In this document: piece after piece, positions 36,358-45,674 of the stretch | Layout: every line of letters starts with the position of its first letter | Numbering within the stretch: position 1 is the stretch's first letter | Source of the DNA: Peptococcaceae bacterium BRH_c4b | GTDB taxonomy: Bacteria; Bacillota; Desulfotomaculia; Desulfotomaculales; Desulfocucumaceae | Reading direction: 5' to 3' | Length of the DNA stretch: 64,000 bases | NCBI GenBank assembly: GCA_000961595.1 | Contig: LADO01000005.1 | Span: forward strand, 1-64,000 | The notes under the pieces: generated by a model | Told to the model about the DNA's origin: nothing | What the model saw: only the letters and a program-made list of their open reading frames with translations | The model's database searches: none | Position numbers and translations under genes: made by a program

Positions 36358-36936
36358 TTAGGACCGGGGCAAGTAGCGGGTAATCACAAAGAAAGTGGGA
36401 TTGGCGCCGGCGGCCAGGGCAGCTATATCCGCAGGGGTGGTGCTGAATGGCTCCTGGCCCGGGAACAGATCGATACCGGCCTTTTCATAAACCGAATCTA
36501 TTAGCGCCGAGCAGATCAGCCTTCTTCCCGCCTCCATTAGTTCACTCAGGCTGTAATAGTCTTCACCATCCCTGAATAAATGTTGGCCTTTTTTCTTAAG
36601 CAATTTAACCGCTTGCCTGACTATCTCAAAATAGTCGTATTTTGGCGGGTTTTGCTGCAGGATAGCAACGTACTTCTTCATTCTAATAAGTACATTCTGA
36701 ACTGCAGGCTGTGGAGACAAATAGAGGCATTTATGTCTGATTACCATGAAAGCCCTGTTGCCGCCTATGAAGCTGTTGTCCTTGTAATGAAAACCGTCAT
36801 AGAGCATCTCGATAATTTTTCCTTCCTCTACGCACATAGCCGCATGGGTAAAGAAACTCCCGGTGAAGCCTTGAATGGCATCGGAGTAAAGGTTATCTCC
36901 ATGAGCTAATATTACGTCACCATACTGAAAAACCAT
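36358..36936 (-). CDS. YiiX/YaeF-like permuted papain-fold (NlpC/P60-type) hydrolase
   Basis: A 192-aa protein with the permuted papain-like pattern: FQYGDVILAHGDNLYSDAIQ, THAAMCVEEGKIIEM with the catalytic His in front, and the late Cys in RRLICSALIDSVYEKAGIDLFPG. Members cleave amide or thioester bonds in peptides or lipids. No signal peptide is seen. The ATG at 36936 (ACGGGGGTTG ahead) is preferred over an upstream TTG. The 139 bases to ogt hold nothing recognisable. Confidence 0.75.
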   Translation of the reverse strand: MVFQYGDVILAHGDNLYSDAIQGFTGSFFTHAAMCVEEGKIIEMLYDGFHYKDNSFIGGNRAFMVIRHKCLYLSPQPAVQNVLIRMKKYVAILQQNPPKYDYFEIVRQAVKLLKKKGQHLFRDGEDYYSLSELMEAGRRLICSALIDSVYEKAGIDLFPGQEPFSTTPADIAALAAGANPTFFVITRYLPRS

Positions 36937-37052
36937 GGTATCAACCCCCGTAATTGCGTACAAACTCCCTTTTTGGTTGTAGAAATCAGTAATTCGTGTA
37001 TTTTTATTGTATTGATGTGGAAAACTATTCTTATAAAGGAGGTATTATAATA

Positions 37053-37364
37053 GTGTCTTTTGAGGTATATAAGCCCCGTGGTGAAAGAATGGAAAAGGTG
37101 CCGGTAGTTTCTCTTTCCAAAACTTCCATAGTGTTAAATAACGTGGCAAGGCAAAAAATTGACAGCGGCAGGATTGAACTGGCCTTTGATCGGGATACCC
37201 ATACTATCAGAATTAAAGCTGTGGATGAAGGCGGTATTGAAATGAAAAAAACAAAGGTGTTCGGCAAAGGGTTTTTCAATCATTTCGGCATCACCAGGAG
37301 AGGTAAATTCGAAGCAAAGTACGAGCCTGAGGAAAAAGCCATATATGCTAATTTGCTTCATTAA
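37053..37364 (+). CDS. Hypothetical protein
   Basis: A 103-aa protein from GTG 37053 with AAAGGAGG ahead. It is beta-rich, basic and soluble (VSFEVYKPRGERMEKVPVVSLSKTSIVLNNVARQKI, FDRDTHTIRIKAV, GKGFFNHFGI), a pattern common to small clostridial proteins of unknown role. A clean terminator follows, so it is a single-gene unit. Confidence 0.7.
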   Translation: MSFEVYKPRGERMEKVPVVSLSKTSIVLNNVARQKIDSGRIELAFDRDTHTIRIKAVDEGGIEMKKTKVFGKGFFNHFGITRRGKFEAKYEPEEKAIYANLLH

Positions 37365-37396
37365 GTAAAAGCCCTGTAAGGGCTTTTACTTTTTTA
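37364..37396 (+). terminator. Terminator
   Basis: AGTAAAAGCCC pairs with GGGCTTTTACT, then TTTTT. Confidence 0.9.
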
Positions 37397-37568
37397 ATAT
37401 TTTATGATGAGCCAATTTCAAAAGTGACAGCGTCCAGGTGAAGCACACCTTTTTTTCCATCCCTGTTTTCCTGTTGCAGGCCCGCTCCGTCTTGACAATG
37501 ATAATAAAATACCTTAACATAAATATGCGCCAAAAGCGGCTGGCTCGTCAGTTTAAAATAAATATCTT

Positions 37569-37643
37569 GCTGGAGTGGCTCAGGGGTAGAGCAGCGCACT
37601 CGTAATGCGCAGGTCGTGGGTTCAAATCCCATCTCCAGCTCCA
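37569..37643 (+). tRNA. tRNA-Thr (anticodon CGT)
   Basis: The cloverleaf is complete. Acceptor GCTGGAG/CTCCAGC, D arm GCTC...GAGC, anticodon stem GCGCA/TGCGC with loop CTCGTAA (anticodon CGT at the centre), T arm GTGGG-TTCAAAT-CCCAT, discriminator T and an encoded CCA. It reads ACG threonine codons. The accessory region starts just downstream, but no repeat of its 3' end was seen that would mark an attachment site. Confidence 0.97.
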
Positions 37644-37846
37644 AGAAAAGTCAGTATTTCCAAGGGTTTGGGGTGCTGACTTTACTATTTGTTTTACTCT
37701 TTTCCTGCAGCCTGGTGTATACCTCTTCAAGGCCCCGGTATGACGCAGCCCATGAAAATTTAGGGGCGGTACTTCGATTACAAACTCAGTCAGCAGCTTT
37801 TCTGCTTCCCCCCTGGCCCGGCAGCGCTTTGCTTTAAAGCAGCCTC

Positions 37847-38263
37847 TTACGGCTGCTTTATTCTTGCCTCAAGGTCTTTATGGCCAAGGCGCTCCTTTAG
37901 GGCGTCTTGCAATGTTTGGGAAAAATTAATGCCGACTTTTTCAGCCTTGGCGTTTAGCCAGCTTGGAATAGTTAGTGTTTTCTTTACTGCGCGATTATCA
38001 TTCTCGCGGCGGTATTCTGTGGTGTCGGCAACGACGAGATTAATAAACTGAGGGTGATTTACATTCAGTTTTTCGGATGGAGCAGGAATATTTTCTTGAT
38101 TATTTTCCGCATCACATAGCCACATAGCCATAGCGTCTTCGGCCATTTCTATGGCATTGGCTATATCTTTTCCGCAGGTAATGCATCCAGGTAAATCAGG
38201 AATACGAACATCATATTCGCCAGAGGGTAGAGGGGTAAATATAGCAGGGTAAACATATTTCAT
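37847..38263 (-). CDS. hicB: HicB-family antitoxin
   Basis: A 138-aa protein: an RNase H-like HicB fold (YPAIFTPLPSGEYDVRIPDLPGCITCGKDIANAIEMAEDAMAMWL) and a C-terminal ribbon-helix-helix-like DNA-binding part (TLTIPSWLNAKAEKVGINFSQTLQDALKERL). The ATG at 38263 follows AAAGGTGG. HicB normally neutralises and represses the HicA RNA-cleaving toxin encoded just upstream; here only a hicA remnant remains, so the antitoxin is an orphan. Confidence 0.88.
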   Translation of the reverse strand: MKYVYPAIFTPLPSGEYDVRIPDLPGCITCGKDIANAIEMAEDAMAMWLCDAENNQENIPAPSEKLNVNHPQFINLVVADTTEYRRENDNRAVKKTLTIPSWLNAKAEKVGINFSQTLQDALKERLGHKDLEARIKQP

Positions 38264-38294
38264 ATTGATAACCACCTTTCTTTTTATAGCGGGA

Positions 38295-38398
38295 CTATTT
38301 AAGCCCCGCCTGTTCCAGTATCCCTTGTGCTGTTTATTCGTTTATTTCCTTATGTCAAGAGGGATTTTTACTCCGGGCTTTTTAGGGTGCTTAGCCAT
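38295..38398 (-). pseudogene. hicA: hicA toxin remnant
   Basis: Leftward from 38398 the sequence reads MAKHPKKPGVKIPLDIRK then stops. A second frame nearby reads TAQGILEQAGLK then TAG, like the HicA ending (GTL-x-x-ILxQAGL). The catalytic His part and N-terminus are not found. It lies where hicA should be, directly before hicB. Confidence 0.55.
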
Positions 38399-38559
38399 AT
38401 CGTGTCTTTTGCCAGTAGTGCCTTGGTATCCATGGACTACGGCATTTCCGATCTAATAGGCTCCGAGCTTTTGAGCTCTCATTAGAATTGCAAAAAGGTA
38501 AATTCCAATTTTCTGTAGAATTTTGCAAGTATTCGGTAATAAATAAAGAGTTGATTAAC

Positions 38560-40008
38560 ATGACTGGAATAAATGAAAACTTTGACATTTTTTTTGAGCG
38601 GGACCAGGTCAGGGTCAGGGATGCTTTAAAAGATTTAATCATGCTGTCCGGTGTCTTAAAAGACCTGTCCGGAGAGATATTTTGGGATGATCCCCGCCGG
38701 GTTCTGGATGCTTTAAGAGTGTTTGACCTGATATTAAAAGGCACCTTTTATGAAGAAGAGGCTATCCAGGGGGAACAGGAGCTGGTTTACCGGTTTGAAC
38801 GTATCTATGAATTACAGCCTACCATAGACATACCCCGGCTGGTTCGTTTGGGTAGAAGATATAATTGGATTACCGACTCTCATAATCCTCCTCTGAAGTT
38901 CACCGGCACGGGCAAAAGGATGGTAATGCAACTTCTTCGCCTGGTTAATGACGCTTTGGTTTACCACAGTCAGCCAGCGGAGTTGAAGGAGATTCATCAG
39001 GCGGAAAGGGACCTGCAACTGGCAAAGTCATATGAAGATATTGGTGTTGGTAGTCAGGATACCATCGCCAGCGTATTAAACAATTTGGATAACGCAGTCA
39101 ATGATCTTAAGTTTCAGCGTGAGAAATATATACAGGACCGTCGGGCGTTGGAGAAATACCAGTCTGTGCTGGCACTTCTGGAGATGTTGGAACGGGAATT
39201 GGGTGAGCGTTTTGCCCGGCTGAAGGGCGCTATAGATCAGAAATATGAAAGACAGCACCGCCGGAGCGCAACTTTGTTTTACCGGGTGATTCAAGAATTA
39301 AGCTCACTTCTGGGTGAAAACGCTTACGTGTCCCAATTGGAAGTGGGAAGAAAGGTCCTGCGAGTTAACCGCGACAGGTTTTTGCAGTACCTTGTGGATG
39401 CTTATAGCGACTCCCTGCCGGGTACCACCTTGAAACCTGTTCAGACCATGCAATACATGGAAGAAGGGATATATGACGATGGCGGGGACTCCTTTGCCGG
39501 CCTCTGGATGCCATTTACTTTACCTCCACGGTTGCATGAGGATGATGTGGAACGCGGGGTTCGGCAGTTAGAAGACTGGATTTACCGGTGGGAACCTCCC
39601 CGGGAAAATAGCATGTCAGAAAACATAGAATATCATCCTGCCCGTGCGGTCACCGCCAGGGAACTGGCATCTTTGCTGGGCGCTGCCACCTCTGTTGCGG
39701 CCGAGTTGGAAACAGACACCAGGCCTATTATTGATGCGATTGCCGGGAACCCGGGCATTTCGGTAGCCAAGCTTTTGGCTCAACTGGGCGGAGGATGGGC
39801 CGGTGCGCTGCGCCACCTACTGGTGCTGAGCTACCTGGTTAGCGAAGAAGAAGTGAAACTATTTACCTATAAAAACGGTAAAGACAAGGCAACAGCAGAT
39901 GTGAAAACCGACGGATGGCGGCTTAATTATCCGGATGGTGAGGTTCGCTTTGTCAAAGGTACGGCGGTCTTGGGTAAACAGAAAAAATATGATTTGAAGG
40001 TACGATGA
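38560..40008 (+). CDS. jetA: Wadjet-type JetA (kleisin-like, MksF/MukF analogue)
   Basis: About 482 aa, mostly helical. Winged-helix-like N-terminal region (FFERDQVRVRDALKDLIMLSGVLKDL), a central coil (DTIASVLNNLDNAVNDLKFQREKYIQDRRALEKYQSVLALLEMLERELGERF) and a C-terminal winged-helix-like part. It is assigned from position ahead of JetB and an SMC-like JetC, with which it would form the condensin-like ring that detects and extrudes plasmid or phage circular DNA. The ATG at 38560 is the best start, though the ribosome site is weak. Its stop overlaps jetB by ATGA. Confidence 0.75.
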   Translation: MTGINENFDIFFERDQVRVRDALKDLIMLSGVLKDLSGEIFWDDPRRVLDALRVFDLILKGTFYEEEAIQGEQELVYRFERIYELQPTIDIPRLVRLGRRYNWITDSHNPPLKFTGTGKRMVMQLLRLVNDALVYHSQPAELKEIHQAERDLQLAKSYEDIGVGSQDTIASVLNNLDNAVNDLKFQREKYIQDRRALEKYQSVLALLEMLERELGERFARLKGAIDQKYERQHRRSATLFYRVIQELSSLLGENAYVSQLEVGRKVLRVNRDRFLQYLVDAYSDSLPGTTLKPVQTMQYMEEGIYDDGGDSFAGLWMPFTLPPRLHEDDVERGVRQLEDWIYRWEPPRENSMSENIEYHPARAVTARELASLLGAATSVAAELETDTRPIIDAIAGNPGISVAKLLAQLGGGWAGALRHLLVLSYLVSEEEVKLFTYKNGKDKATADVKTDGWRLNYPDGEVRFVKGTAVLGKQKKYDLKVR

Positions 40009-40691
40009 TTATGGAAAAGTATACAGCTATTGATGAAAAGGATATCCTGATGTTAGATAAAAGGCAGCAGCAGGCCCTTTCCGAGATATTGATATCCAGC
40101 AAAAGTATGGATGGTGTTCCCAGGCAGCGGGTAATGAGAGTGCTGCGTACCAGGGATGAAGAGGTATTTAATCTTTTTCTGCGGAAGGCAAACAGTATCC
40201 TGGGTGACGCCTTGAAGTTAGTATATGATGAGCAAAGCAACCGGTGCGTAGCCCTTACCCGTGCCAATGCTGCCTGGACCCAGGAAGTGCTGGACGATCA
40301 TCAACTGGCGCTTTTTATCTTCTGTTTTTACCTTGGCATGACTTCACGTACCGGCAGGATGACCTTTGACGAGCTGCATGGTTATTTCCAGCGATCCTCT
40401 CTTTATGCTGAGCGCAAGCTGATGCATGCCCTGGACCATCTGGCGAAATGCGGCTTACTAAGGATGGAGGAGTATGAGGGAGAAGGGGATGAGAAGAAAA
40501 GGTCCTATTATATTACCCAGGTGGGCCGCCAGGCCCTGCCCCTCCCTTTTTTAATGCGAATCGTCAGCGAGTCTCAGGGGGGCGAGGTAACGATGGAGCA
40601 GGTCAGGGATTTCTTCAGCCTTGACAGGCGGCAGGAAGACACCGGGAATACGGATGAAGATAAAAAGCAGCTAAAGCTGTTTGCTGACTAG
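40005..40691 (+). CDS. jetB: Wadjet-type JetB (DUF4194-like, MksE/MukE analogue)
   Basis: A 228-aa protein, the kite-type winged-helix subunit. It has LDKRQQQALSEILISSKSMDGVPRQRVMRVLRTR, FYLGMTSRTGRMTFDELHGYFQRSSLYAERKLMHALDHLAKCGLLRMEE, and an acidic Gln-rich end. It bridges kleisin and SMC heads in this system. Coupled by ATGA to jetA and 12 bases ahead of jetC (GAAGAGGTG). Confidence 0.82.
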   Translation: MIMEKYTAIDEKDILMLDKRQQQALSEILISSKSMDGVPRQRVMRVLRTRDEEVFNLFLRKANSILGDALKLVYDEQSNRCVALTRANAAWTQEVLDDHQLALFIFCFYLGMTSRTGRMTFDELHGYFQRSSLYAERKLMHALDHLAKCGLLRMEEYEGEGDEKKRSYYITQVGRQALPLPFLMRIVSESQGGEVTMEQVRDFFSLDRRQEDTGNTDEDKKQLKLFAD

Positions 40692-40703
40692 AAGAGGTGT
40701 GTT

Positions 40704-43700
40704 ATGTATCCAATTAGGTTGCAAATTGCCGGGATACGTGATTTTTCTCCTCAAGCAATGGATCTGGATAAGGTCGTTGCCCACGTTTTAGTTGGGGGGA
40801 AAAATGGCTCGGGTAAATCCACTCTAGTCTATGCCATTGCCTTTGCCCTTGGCAGCCCCAGGATATCGGTGGATGGCCTTCGCTCTAAGACTAGCCGCCG
40901 GGGGGAGGACGGGTGGTATGCCCGGGTCTCAGTGCTTTTTCACAACCCGCCAGGAGAAAATCGCAAAGATGCCCCGGAGTACGTTGAGCTGCATGCAGAG
41001 GTGCGGGTTGCACCCGGTACCGAGCGCCGCCAGCTGAATTATTCCCTTTACGGGGGTGAGGTGCCGGACAAGCTTTCCTTACTGCGCAAGTTTCAATCCA
41101 GAAATGATGCCAGGGAATACTACCGGCGGGTATTTGGCATTGATGCTGAGGGATATTTCATGTTCTGGTACCAGGGCTCCATCGCCGAGTTCGCCAATAT
41201 AAGCGACGCTGCCAGGTTTCAGCGGGTAGCGGAGATGTTTGGCCTGGACGAATTGCAGAGGGAGTGGGAGCTTGCCAGGATAAAGATGAATGATGCCAGG
41301 GATGATTTTGAAAGAGCCAGAACCCTGGCGCTAAACCGCCGTCGCCGCTTGCAGGAGCTCGAAAAGTTTAAAAACGCGCTGGAGCAGAGAGATTTCCTGC
41401 GGCGGGATGCCCTGCTGCTTTATGATGCCTGCCACAGGGGACTGCTGGAGCTATTGCGCGGCGAGCAAGGTGAATTATTAAGCCGGCTGGATAAATACCA
41501 GAAGGAGCATCAGCAGAACCTGCGGGCCAGAGACGATGCCCATAAAGCATTGCGTGACGTTACTATAAAACTTTCTGAGAACAGTGATAAAAGAAACATA
41601 AAACAGAGTGAATTTGCATCAGAAAACCAGCACATTATCCAATTAAATGAGAAAATACGAGTTTGTAGTACGGAGAAAGAAGAGCTTTCTAAAAAGGTGC
41701 GGGACCTGGAATCTAAAATGTACCATATCAGGCGCAGCAAGGAAGATCTCTTGGCGGAGCAGGGAGCTCTTCGGCGTGAGCTCGAAATCTTAGAGGAGAG
41801 AATCCGGCAACTAAGCGGGGAGATTGATGACTTGACCGGCCGCAGGGATGCTATCAACGTGGAAATCGGTAAAGCCGGGAGCGAGCTGGAACGTGTAAAA
41901 GAAAATATCCAGCAGCTGGAGGCCGACCAGTCTGCTTTGCCTTCCCTGGAAATATTACGAGAACAGTATGATAAGTTGAAAAATACAAGGGATAGTGACG
42001 CCGGGCAAAAAGCTTTGCTGGAGGAACGCTGCCGAAGCCTGGAAGCTGATTATGTTCGATTGGCTGGCCAAAAGACCCTGCTTTTGGCGGAACAAGAAAA
42101 GTTGCTTAAGCTGTACCGGCAGGCTGGCATTAAAGCCTATGCTTTTGGGGAGATCTTCGAGGTTCGCGGGGAAATTTCGCGGGAGGAAATAGAGCACCTA
42201 TTGGCACCGCTAAAACACACCCTTTTTGTAGAGCAATCACTGGGACGGGTGCCGGTGGAAAAAGCATTTTACGTGGTAGACCTGTCAAGACCGCATACCG
42301 GGGAACCTCCCAGGGAAAACATATTACAGGAATACCTTATCCCTACGGAAGGGGTTTGTCCGGAAGAATTTTTAGAAAAGGTGAATTGCTGGCTTGCCTT
42401 TATCCAGCTGAATCCAGAAAATAACCCTCCCGGCCATTGCGGCAGCGGGCTGGTATTGTGGCAGGGAAACTTGTGGGACTGCTATGGCCTGCGGGGAGCA
42501 GTGGAACGGGGCGCTGCTATCGGCGTTAAGGCGATAGAAATAGCCCGGCGGGAGTTGGAGGAAAAAATAAGCCAGGCCGGACTGGATATAGAAAATTTAG
42601 ACGGTCATATAAAGGAAATGGATGAGAAAATCAAAGATTTATCTAAAAAAATAAACCGTAGGCAAAATGCTGATGAAAGCTTACCTGGCTTAAGTATACA
42701 AAAGCAATTGCTTGGTACCAAACTGGAACAAATGGGAAAAGAACTGGCTGCTGCAACAGAAACATTGGCTAAAACTGTGGAGGAAAGGAATGCCAACAAT
42801 AATAACAAGGTTAATAAAGAGCAACTGTTGAAGCAGGTCGAGGGTGAGTTAACTGTTTACGCCGAATATGAGCGGGAAGAAAAAAATATAATCCGCATCC
42901 GGGAGTTGTCCGAAGCCCTGGAGAAGGCCGAAGGAGAACTGATAGCCTGTCGTCAGCGGAGTGATGCCCTGGAAGGCGAAGTTGATTCTTTAGAGCGTGT
43001 GGTAAGAGAGTTGTCCCGGGAAGAGGATGCCAGGCAAGGTGAATACGATAAGCTGCATTCCCTGGTGGAGCGGCAGGAACAGGATCTGGCCGGACTGAAT
43101 GAGCAAGCTAGCACCCTTTCTATAGAAATCGAGGAAGTAGAGGTAGAACAGGCTCGTTTGATCAAGGAATTTGCAGAAGTAATTACAAACCTCGAAAATA
43201 CAAGCCAGTGGTTGCCCTTTGAATTTAAGCCCCAGGAAAAAAACCGCTATAACTTTCAGCGCAAAAAGGAAGAAGCCCGCGGGATGCTGGATGATGCGCG
43301 TTCCCGGGTGGTTAATGAGAATGCCCTGGAGGAATACAACGATTTTTCCTACGAGTATAATCTGGCGGTGAAGGAATTGGAAGAATGCGAACTCCGGTAC
43401 AACAACCTGTGCAGCTTGGAAGAGGAGCGCCGGCAAAATTTTGACAAGTCGGTATATAACCGTTGGCTTGGGACTAACAGGCGGTTTTCTGATTACATGA
43501 GACGTCTGGGAATGGTGGGAGAGGTGCGCTCCATCTCACCTGACCCTGAAAGCCGCCATGCCAGCTATCAGTGGGAGCTGCACGTGGCTACCAGGGCGGG
43601 GCACCGGCCGGAAAGGATCGTGCCGGAAAGCGGCCGTACTGTAGGAGAGGGTATTTCAGGAGGGGAAAGGGCGGCCACCTCCCTGGTCTTCGCTCTGGCC

Positions 43701-43985
43701 CTGTTGAGTGATATTGAGAGAAAGCCGCCTTTTTATGTGCTGGATGAATTTGACAGCGCTCTGGATGAGGAGCGAAAGCATGATATTTTCGACTTGTACC
43801 GTTCAGTGTTGGATCGGAAAATGATAATAGTCTCTCCTAAAATTCACGGAGATCAGTACCTGAACAGATTTAATAAGTTTCTCTGTGTGGTGGCCAACCC
43901 TGGTGCCGGATCCAACCAAACAGTCAGTGAGGTCTACGATGTTACCAGGGAGGAATACGTAGAGATTAGGGGCGAAGATGAATAA
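40704..43985 (+). CDS. jetC: Wadjet-type JetC, SMC-like ATPase (MksB/MukB analogue)
   Basis: A 1093-aa protein. Walker A GGKNGSGKST (~31-40) at the N-terminus; two long coiled coils around a hinge (~430-600); and the signature and Walker B at the C-terminus (ISGGERAATSLVFALAL, FYVLDEFDSALDEER). This is the ATP-driven loop-extruding motor of the system. Base composition is like that of the host. Its last 20 bases overlap the 3' end of the opposite-strand jetD. Confidence 0.93.
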   Translation: MYPIRLQIAGIRDFSPQAMDLDKVVAHVLVGGKNGSGKSTLVYAIAFALGSPRISVDGLRSKTSRRGEDGWYARVSVLFHNPPGENRKDAPEYVELHAEVRVAPGTERRQLNYSLYGGEVPDKLSLLRKFQSRNDAREYYRRVFGIDAEGYFMFWYQGSIAEFANISDAARFQRVAEMFGLDELQREWELARIKMNDARDDFERARTLALNRRRRLQELEKFKNALEQRDFLRRDALLLYDACHRGLLELLRGEQGELLSRLDKYQKEHQQNLRARDDAHKALRDVTIKLSENSDKRNIKQSEFASENQHIIQLNEKIRVCSTEKEELSKKVRDLESKMYHIRRSKEDLLAEQGALRRELEILEERIRQLSGEIDDLTGRRDAINVEIGKAGSELERVKENIQQLEADQSALPSLEILREQYDKLKNTRDSDAGQKALLEERCRSLEADYVRLAGQKTLLLAEQEKLLKLYRQAGIKAYAFGEIFEVRGEISREEIEHLLAPLKHTLFVEQSLGRVPVEKAFYVVDLSRPHTGEPPRENILQEYLIPTEGVCPEEFLEKVNCWLAFIQLNPENNPPGHCGSGLVLWQGNLWDCYGLRGAVERGAAIGVKAIEIARRELEEKISQAGLDIENLDGHIKEMDEKIKDLSKKINRRQNADESLPGLSIQKQLLGTKLEQMGKELAAATETLAKTVEERNANNNNKVNKEQLLKQVEGELTVYAEYEREEKNIIRIRELSEALEKAEGELIACRQRSDALEGEVDSLERVVRELSREEDARQGEYDKLHSLVERQEQDLAGLNEQASTLSIEIEEVEVEQARLIKEFAEVITNLENTSQWLPFEFKPQEKNRYNFQRKKEEARGMLDDARSRVVNENALEEYNDFSYEYNLAVKELEECELRYNNLCSLEEERRQNFDKSVYNRWLGTNRRFSDYMRRLGMVGEVRSISPDPESRHASYQWELHVATRAGHRPERIVPESGRTVGEGISGGERAATSLVFALALLSDIERKPPFYVLDEFDSALDEERKHDIFDLYRSVLDRKMIIVSPKIHGDQYLNRFNKFLCVVANPGAGSNQTVSEVYDVTREEYVEIRGEDE

Positions 43986-45417
43986 TGTTGAAAATCTGGT
44001 CCCATTTTTCGGGGCCGCCCAGTAATTCCTCCTGTTCACGGTCACGCAAATCCTGCTCTTCCTGTATACGGCACAGCCATTCATGATATGGTAACACCAT
44101 TGCTGTCTCAAGTTGGGTTGACACAAAAAGGCAATGAGGCAAAATTTCATGGACTTGCCGGGCAATATCAATCCCGGACGGGTCAGTATCCACCCAGGAA
44201 AAAAACGCTTTCCCCGGCCCGGTGGCTGCCAGCATTTTAAGCAGGCGTCTGTGGGCCAGTCGAACGCGCCCGTCAATGCCGATAATGAGCGATTCCGACT
44301 GCCGCCGCTGCCAGCCGGTAGCTTCCATTTTTAAAAGCAGGGCCCTGTTTTCGGTGAGAATAATTCTCCCGGCTCTGGTGATTGCTTCCTCTGTCCTGTT
44401 TACCTGGATATTGCTGAGGGCGCAGATGGTATCATCAGGATAAACTTCTTTTATATCGCCCCTGGCCAGCCGAAGGTCTCCCAGTATATACAGGGGATAT
44501 AGGCTGCCGAGGGAGGTTAAGCCCAGGCTGTCCAAGGGGACTCCGCAAACGGTCTCTGCCATTTGTATAAGCTCGCCCCTGGCCTGATCGAAGTATTTTG
44601 AGCCGCCGATAGAAGGGTTAAAACGCGCACCAATTTCCTTCCATTCATAGCCTTCCGGCATTTCAAGCAGACATTCGGCCAGGGCCAGCAGAAAATCCAC
44701 TCCCAGGTGGTATTTGGAGGATGTTCTGGTAGGAGATAAGGGCCAGGGATAATCCGTATGGAAGATAGTCTTTTTATCTTGTCCAATCACACTTAACTCC
44801 TCTAATTTTGCCTGAATGTGTTCCGCTATTCTCCTTAGAGCAGCATTTACAACACTCTTTTGAAAAAGTTCGCCGGTGTTAAGTGTATCTCCGGCGGGTT
44901 GGTTGTTCTCTATTAGTAATAATATCCGTTGTAGTCTCTGCTCTCTTTCCGTAATCCACTGGAAATGATTTTTCAAAAGTAGTTGTTGTTGTTCTCCAAG
45001 GTGTTGAATTAGAGGGGGCATAGGGCCATATGCGACGGAATGGATTGTTTTTTCATCTGAATTTAATCTAATCCAGCGCCCCAGGTAGCCTGAATTTATC
45101 AACTCAGACACTATGTTATCCGTGGCCATGCCCAGGATGATGGCTTCTTTGGATAAAAGAGACAATAGGCGCTCTTCTGATAGACGCTCTGCTTTTCTAC
45201 ACTCCTTGCTGATTATACCAAGGATATTTTCAGGAATGTTTTCCTCAGCAGGGCTTTCTGACCAGTTGTATTCAAGATAGCCAACCAGGCGCCTGGTCCT
45301 GGTGGTATCCCGGTAGACATTCCACCTTGTCCGTCTACCATTGATAGATTTGCTTGGGCTGGGCGACCAGTTTGATAAAACTTTTACCCAGGATGGAAAT
45401 TTGTCCACTGTAGTCAC
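43966..45417 (-). CDS. jetD: Wadjet-type JetD, Toprim-like nuclease subunit
   Basis: A 483-aa protein with the JetD plan: an N-terminal DNA-binding/dimer part, then a Toprim core with the acidic Glu in LTENRALLLKME (~350) and the DxD motif in FSWVDTDPSGIDIARQV (~412). JetD cuts the circular DNA extruded by JetABC. In the described operons jetD follows jetC in the same direction; here it is encoded convergently and must have its own promoter. It starts at ATG 45417. Confidence 0.85.
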   Translation of the reverse strand: MTTVDKFPSWVKVLSNWSPSPSKSINGRRTRWNVYRDTTRTRRLVGYLEYNWSESPAEENIPENILGIISKECRKAERLSEERLLSLLSKEAIILGMATDNIVSELINSGYLGRWIRLNSDEKTIHSVAYGPMPPLIQHLGEQQQLLLKNHFQWITEREQRLQRILLLIENNQPAGDTLNTGELFQKSVVNAALRRIAEHIQAKLEELSVIGQDKKTIFHTDYPWPLSPTRTSSKYHLGVDFLLALAECLLEMPEGYEWKEIGARFNPSIGGSKYFDQARGELIQMAETVCGVPLDSLGLTSLGSLYPLYILGDLRLARGDIKEVYPDDTICALSNIQVNRTEEAITRAGRIILTENRALLLKMEATGWQRRQSESLIIGIDGRVRLAHRRLLKMLAATGPGKAFFSWVDTDPSGIDIARQVHEILPHCLFVSTQLETAMVLPYHEWLCRIQEEQDLRDREQEELLGGPEKWDQIFNIIHLRP

Positions 45418-45582
45418 CTATTTCAAATATATATATCCGATGGATACGGGATTTCAAATGATGCTCCGGAAAGGGATATAGGCTTCTTTTGATACGCTCA
45501 ATTTCTCCTTGGATGTCGGCCCGGGTGATGTTCTGATTGCGGGCATAGCCGTTATTCTTCTTAAAAATATAACCACTTTTGG
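45335..45582 (-). pseudogene. Open frame without start codon upstream of jetD
   Basis: From 45582 leftward an uninterrupted frame reads GYIFKKNNGYARNQNITRAD, IERIKRSLYPFPEHHLKSRIHRIYIFEIGDYSG and ends in IYQW at 45335, overlapping jetD's start in another frame. It looks like real protein but has no ATG, GTG or TTG start. It may be the 3' end of a lost gene. Confidence 0.35.
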
Positions 45583-45674
45583 TTATAAATGAAAGATAAT
45601 TTTTAAAACTTGTTGCCCTTAGAACGCATGTTTGATAAGATTAAAAAAACAAATGTTTTGAGGGGGAAGGTTAA

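Noticed and set aside
37402-37730. Minus-strand frames across the tRNA-Thr region
   Set aside because: They run through the tRNA gene, which explains their apparent conservation.
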